The notes beneath the pieces are model-generated. The model did not search any database and had not been told where the DNA came from. It was given only the letters and a program-made list of their open reading frames with translations. Shown one piece after another: positions 60,198-64,000 of a stretch of DNA of 64,000 bases (its first letter is position 1; each line of letters starts with the position of its first letter). Origin of the DNA: Enhydrobacter aerosaccus. GTDB lineage: Bacteria > Pseudomonadota > Alphaproteobacteria > Reyranellales > Reyranellaceae. The position numbers and the translations under genes are program-made. The stretch spans positions 1 through 64,000 of the forward strand of contig CAIMEE010000272.1 in assembly GCA_903839865.1 (NCBI GenBank), written 5' to 3'.

Positions 60198-60969
60198 GCA
60201 GGGGCGAATGAACCGCTTCATCGAATGCATCGGTGTCGGGAAGATCTTTCCCGGAAAGAACGAGTCGGTCGAGGCGCTGCGCGGCATCAACTTCGTGGGC
60301 GAGGAAGGCGAGTTCGTCTGCCTGCTGGGCCGCTCGGGCTGCGGCAAGTCCACGTTGCTGATGATGATGGCGGGCCTCGAGACCGCGACTTCCGGCCAGA
60401 TCGCCGTCGCCGGCCACGAGATCAAGGGACCGTCGTCCGACACCGCGATCGTGTTCCAGGATCACGGCCTGTTCCCGTGGATGACGGTGCAGAGGAACGT
60501 CGAATTCAACATGAAGGCGCGCGGCGTGCCGGCCGCCGAGCGCCGCGCCATCGCCAGCCAGTTCATCGAGATGACCGGCCTGACCGGCTTCGGCGACCGC
60601 TATCCGCACGAACTGTCGGGCGGCATGCGGCAGCGGGTGGGCATTGCCCGGGCGCTGACGACCCGTCCGAAGGCGCTGCTGATGGACGAACCGTTCGGCG
60701 CGCTCGACGCGCAGACGCGCGGCAAGCTGCAGGACGAGCTGCTCGATATCTGGGAGAAGCAGAAGACCACGGTGCTGTTCGTGACCCATTCGATCGACGA
60801 GGCGCTGCTGCTGGCCGACCGCATCCTGGTGTTCAGCCCGCGGCCGGGCCGCATCGCGGCTGACATCAAGGTGGATTTGCCCCGCCCGCGCACGTCACAA
60901 TCGGCGGACTTTTCCGCCCTGGCGCGCGAGCTGCGCGGCCTGGTCGGGGCGGACCGCGAGATCGACTGA
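60190..60969 (+). CDS. ABC transporter ATP-binding protein (SsuB/TauB-like)
   Basis: LLGRSGCGKSTLLMMMAGLE, LSGGMRQRVGIARAL, LLMDEPFGALDAQTRG, THSIDEALLLADR. Confidence 0.94.
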   Translation: MNEQGRMNRFIECIGVGKIFPGKNESVEALRGINFVGEEGEFVCLLGRSGCGKSTLLMMMAGLETATSGQIAVAGHEIKGPSSDTAIVFQDHGLFPWMTVQRNVEFNMKARGVPAAERRAIASQFIEMTGLTGFGDRYPHELSGGMRQRVGIARALTTRPKALLMDEPFGALDAQTRGKLQDELLDIWEKQKTTVLFVTHSIDEALLLADRILVFSPRPGRIAADIKVDLPRPRTSQSADFSALARELRGLVGADREID

Positions 60970-60990
60970 CAAGACTTGGTGGAGGAAACG

Positions 60991-61875
60991 ATGCCCTACG
61001 CAACGACCGACGACGGCGTGAAGCTTTACTATGAAGAGGTAGGATCGGGCACGCCGATCATCTTCGTCCACGAGTTCGCGGCCGACCACCGCTCGTGGGA
61101 AACCCAGATGCGCCATTTCGGCATGCGCTATCGCTGCATCACCTACAGCGCGCGCGGCTATCCGCCCTCGGACATTCCCGAGAAGCCCTCCAGCTATTCG
61201 CAGAACCGTGCGACCGACGACATTGCTGCCGTCCTCGATCACCTGAAGATCGACAAGGCCCATGTCGTGGGCCTGTCGATGGGCGGCTTCGCCACGCTGC
61301 ATTTCGGGTTTCGGCACCCCAAGCGCGCGCTGTCGCTGGTCGTGGCCGGCGTCGGCTATGGCGCGGAGCGGGAGCAGGCCGCCAAGTTCAAGGCCGAGGT
61401 CGAGGTGGTGGCCAAGTCGCTGCTGAGCGAAGGCATGGAAGCCTTCGCCGCAAAATACGCCTATGGCCCGACGCGCGTGCAGTTCGAGAACAAGGATCCA
61501 CGCGGCTTCGCGCAGTTCAAGAAGGAGTTGGGTGAGCATTCTGCGCTGGGTTCCGCAAACACCCAGATCGGCTGCCAGGGCCAACGCCCGTCGGTCTACG
61601 ACCTGGTCGACCAGATGCGCGCCATGACGACCCCGACGCTGATCCTCACCGGCGACGAAGATTGGCCGTGCCTCGCGCCCTCAGTGATGATGAAGCGCGA
61701 GATCCCGACCGCGGCACTGTCGGTGATGCCGAACTGCGGCCACACGGTGAACATCGAGGATCCGGATCAGTTCAACAGGATCGTCAGCGACTTCATCGTC
61801 CAGGTCGATTGCGGCCGCTGGCCCAAGCGCGACCCTCGCGCGCTCAGCACCTCGATCACGGGGATGAAGACCTAG
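60991..61875 (+). CDS. Alpha/beta hydrolase
   Basis: GTPIIFVHEFAADHRSWETQMRHF, HVVGLSMGGFATLHFGFRHP (nucleophile elbow GLSMGG), NCGHTVNIEDP. Confidence 0.93.
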   Translation: MPYATTDDGVKLYYEEVGSGTPIIFVHEFAADHRSWETQMRHFGMRYRCITYSARGYPPSDIPEKPSSYSQNRATDDIAAVLDHLKIDKAHVVGLSMGGFATLHFGFRHPKRALSLVVAGVGYGAEREQAAKFKAEVEVVAKSLLSEGMEAFAAKYAYGPTRVQFENKDPRGFAQFKKELGEHSALGSANTQIGCQGQRPSVYDLVDQMRAMTTPTLILTGDEDWPCLAPSVMMKREIPTAALSVMPNCGHTVNIEDPDQFNRIVSDFIVQVDCGRWPKRDPRALSTSITGMKT

Positions 61876-61885
61876 GAAGCAGGCT

Positions 61886-62497
61886 TCAGCCGCACAGCCA
61901 GATGTTCACGGCGAAGCGGGCGTCGGCGAACGCGTTGCCGGGGCAGGAGATGGTCTCCACCTCGTGAGTTGCCGATGACGGGAAGACGAGCAGGCTGTCG
62001 TGCGTCGGCTCGATCTCGATCGACTGGTCGCCGCCGAGATCGAACAGGCGCAATCGTCCGCCCGTGAAGGCCTGCGGCTCGCGGTGGAGATAGTAGACCA
62101 TCGTCATGCGCCGGCGCCCGAGGGGCGTGTATTCGTCTCCGGCATAGGTGTCGGTGTGCGGGCGGTAGAAGGCGCCGTCGCTATGAGCCACCATTTCCAT
62201 CTGGGTGCTGTTCGCCGGGGCGTGCGGCATATCGAACGCCGTCTCGAGACCGGCCTGCAAGGCCAGCGCCTTGCGGCGGAGAGGGCCGGCGAAGGCGCCG
62301 AGATCCTTCAGGACGCACGACTGTCGAACCACCGCATCGAGGCGGCCCGTGCCGTGGTCGTTGAGCCTGGTCGGTGTGAAACGCGCTTCCGCCGCCAGCC
62401 CGTAGGCCAACAGGCGTGCCGCCTGGGTCCCGCCCAGCCAGTTCCTCAGGATACGATGCGGCAGAAACCGCCCGGCCAGGAAGGATGGTTCAGCCAT
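61886..62497 (-). CDS. 2OG-Fe(II) oxygenase (PKHD/prolyl-hydroxylase-like)
   Basis: EMVAHSDGAFYRPHTDTYAGDEYTPLGRRRMTMVYYLHREPQAFTGGRLRLFD, SLLVFPSSATHEVETI. Confidence 0.87.
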   Translation of the reverse strand: MAEPSFLAGRFLPHRILRNWLGGTQAARLLAYGLAAEARFTPTRLNDHGTGRLDAVVRQSCVLKDLGAFAGPLRRKALALQAGLETAFDMPHAPANSTQMEMVAHSDGAFYRPHTDTYAGDEYTPLGRRRMTMVYYLHREPQAFTGGRLRLFDLGGDQSIEIEPTHDSLLVFPSSATHEVETISCPGNAFADARFAVNIWLCG

Positions 62498-62606
62498 GCC
62501 CCACCTGTCGGCGCATTTGCCGGGGCAGGCAAGGAGGAAGCGATTATCGCAAGTTTATCTTGACATAATATGCGATATGCGCCATGTTGGGTTTTCCTAG
62601 TCTTCT

Positions 62607-62670
62607 GGACCGCGAGCCTCGGACTCGCGAGCGCGCCGGAGGCTTGCGGTCCGGAAGAGAAGGCTTCCGG
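62607..62670. repeat. Intergenic stem-loop pair (REP-like)
   Basis: GGACCGCGAGCCTC...GAGGCTTGCGGTCC (13 of 14 pairs plus one wobble), followed by CCGGAAG-AGAAGG-CTTCCGG. Confidence 0.65.
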
Positions 62671-62679
62671 TCACCCGGT

Positions 62680-62706
62680 CCCATTATTTTTCCATTTGTT
62701 TAATGG
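62680..62706 (-). repeat. AT-rich three-arm stem element, copy C, 3' of SDR gene
   Basis: Minus strand CCATTAAACAAATGGAAAAATAATGGG; same layout as copy B. Confidence 0.55.
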
Positions 62707-62721
62707 AAGCGGGCTTCCGGC

Positions 62722-63474
62722 TCAGGCGGTGAGGCCGCCGTCGCAGACGAACTCGCTGCCGGTCGAGAAGCTCGATTCGTCCGACAGCAGGAACAAAATC
62801 ATGTTGGCCACTTCCACCGGTTCGCCGAGGCGGCCGAGCGGGTGGAGGTCCTCCAGGGCCTGGCGGCCGCTGCGGTTTCCGGTGGTTTGCGCGAGCCGCG
62901 GCGCGATCATCGGCGTGTCGATGTAGCCCGGATGCACCGAGTTGCAGCGCACTTTCACGTTTGCTCCGTAGAGCGCCACGTACTTGGTGAGCGAGCGCAC
63001 GGCACCCTTGCTGGCGCAGTAGGCGAGCGCGGCCGACGCGCCGCGCAGGCCGAGCACCGAGGAGATGTTCACGATCGAGCCGCCGCCGGTTTTCCTCATG
63101 GCAGCGAAGGCGGCCTTGCAGCCGAGGAACGTGCCCATGGAGTTGATGTCGTTGACCCTGCGAAACTCCTCGAGGCTGCAGTCCTCGATCGTGTTGCGCA
63201 CGCCGATGCCAGCCGCGTTCACGAGGCCATGCAGGCCGCCGAACGCGTCGACCGTGGTCGCGACGGCCTTCTGCCAGTCGGGCTCCTGCGTCACGTCGAG
63301 CGGCACGAAGAGGGCGGCCGGGCCCAGTTCCTTGGCCAGTGCCGTGCCCTTGGCGGCGTCGCGATCCGCCAGCACCACCTTGCCGCCCTCGCGCAGGACG
63401 AGTCGGGCGGTCTCCGCGCCAATGCCCGACGCGCCGCCGCTGATCAGGACGACTTTGTCTTCAAGGCGCGCCAA
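62722..63474 (-). CDS. SDR family oxidoreductase
   Basis: LEDKVVLISGGASGIGAETARLVLREGGKVVLAD, VNAAGIG, YCASKGAVRSLTKYVALYGANVKVRCNSVHPGYIDTPM. Probable TTG start 63474 (alternative 63513). Confidence 0.9.
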   Translation of the reverse strand: MARLEDKVVLISGGASGIGAETARLVLREGGKVVLADRDAAKGTALAKELGPAALFVPLDVTQEPDWQKAVATTVDAFGGLHGLVNAAGIGVRNTIEDCSLEEFRRVNDINSMGTFLGCKAAFAAMRKTGGGSIVNISSVLGLRGASAALAYCASKGAVRSLTKYVALYGANVKVRCNSVHPGYIDTPMIAPRLAQTTGNRSGRQALEDLHPLGRLGEPVEVANMILFLLSDESSFSTGSEFVCDGGLTA

Positions 63475-64000
63475 AGACCCGCCCCTTGCGCAAACCACTG
63501 GTGAGACCGCCATCGGCCACGAACTCCGCGCCGGTGACGAAAGAGGAGCGCTCGGACGCGAGCCACAGGATCAGCTCGCCGAGCTCGGCCGGTTCGGCCA
63601 TGTGACCGATCGGATGGCTGAGCCCGATGAAGGCCTTGCCCTGTTCGCGGCCGACCATCTGCCACAGCGGATTGAAGATCGGCGTGTCGACGCCGCCGGG
63701 ATGGACCGAGTTGCAGCGGATGCCGTACTTCTGCTCGGCGCAATGCAGCGCCACGCTCTTGGTGAGCAAGCGCACCGCGCCCTTGCTGGCGGTGTAGGCC
63801 ATCGGTCCGGCCGAGCCGACCAGGGCCGCGATCGACGAGATGTTGACGATCGAGCCCCGGGACGCGGGCTTTGCCGGCCCGGTCTTCTTCATGCCCTCGA
63901 TCGCGTACTTGCAGCCCAGGAAGACGCCCTCGGAGTTGATTGCCTCGATCTTGCGCCACTGCTCGACGGTCGTTGTCTCGAGCGTGCCCGAGCCGCCGCT
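63461..64000 (-). CDS. SDR family oxidoreductase, truncated by the window edge
   Basis: GSIVNISSIAALVGSAGPMAYTASKGAVRLLTKSVALHCAEQKYGIRCNSVHPGGVDTPIF; open reading frame continues to 64000. Confidence 0.88.
   Translation of the reverse strand, partial: SGGSGTLETTTVEQWRKIEAINSEGVFLGCKYAIEGMKKTGPAKPASRGSIVNISSIAALVGSAGPMAYTASKGAVRLLTKSVALHCAEQKYGIRCNSVHPGGVDTPIFNPLWQMVGREQGKAFIGLSHPIGHMAEPAELGELILWLASERSSFVTGAEFVADGGLTSGLRKGRVFGAP

Noticed and set aside
62570-62926. 118-aa plus-strand ORF over the 62.6 kb stem-loops
   Set aside because: Runs through palindromic repeats and into antisense SDR sequence; no protein motifs.

Overview
GC-rich, gene-dense chromosomal segment that reads as an alphaproteobacterium (Reyranella/Rhodospirillales-like by general impression only; not tested). 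It is dominated by catabolism and uptake genes. There are three complete ABC importers plus two orphan solute-binding proteins, CoA-thioester and beta-oxidation genes, a multi-subunit FAD/2Fe-2S amine- or opine-oxidase-like operon, five Fe(II)/2-oxoglutarate-type oxygenases, a LigAB extradiol dioxygenase, and several SDRs. I see no tRNA, rRNA, CRISPR, transposase or phage genes. Positions 1-80 are a pure poly-C run that is almost certainly an artefact. I found no clear new protein-based system. The less explained signals are: (i) small AT-rich three-arm stem elements just 3' of minus-strand genes, with compensatory arm changes between copies; (ii) an 11-bp inverted repeat just upstream of a winged-helix/ATPase regulator; (iii) a GNRA-loop hairpin that covers the Shine-Dalgarno of an FMN oxidase gene; (iv) two frameshifted genes, one a peroxiredoxin that also lost its peroxidatic Cys; (v) a twice-occurring pair of enolase-superfamily and IPNS-like oxygenase genes; and (vi) REP/BIME-like palindromes. 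All product names come from reading the translated ORFs, not from database searches.
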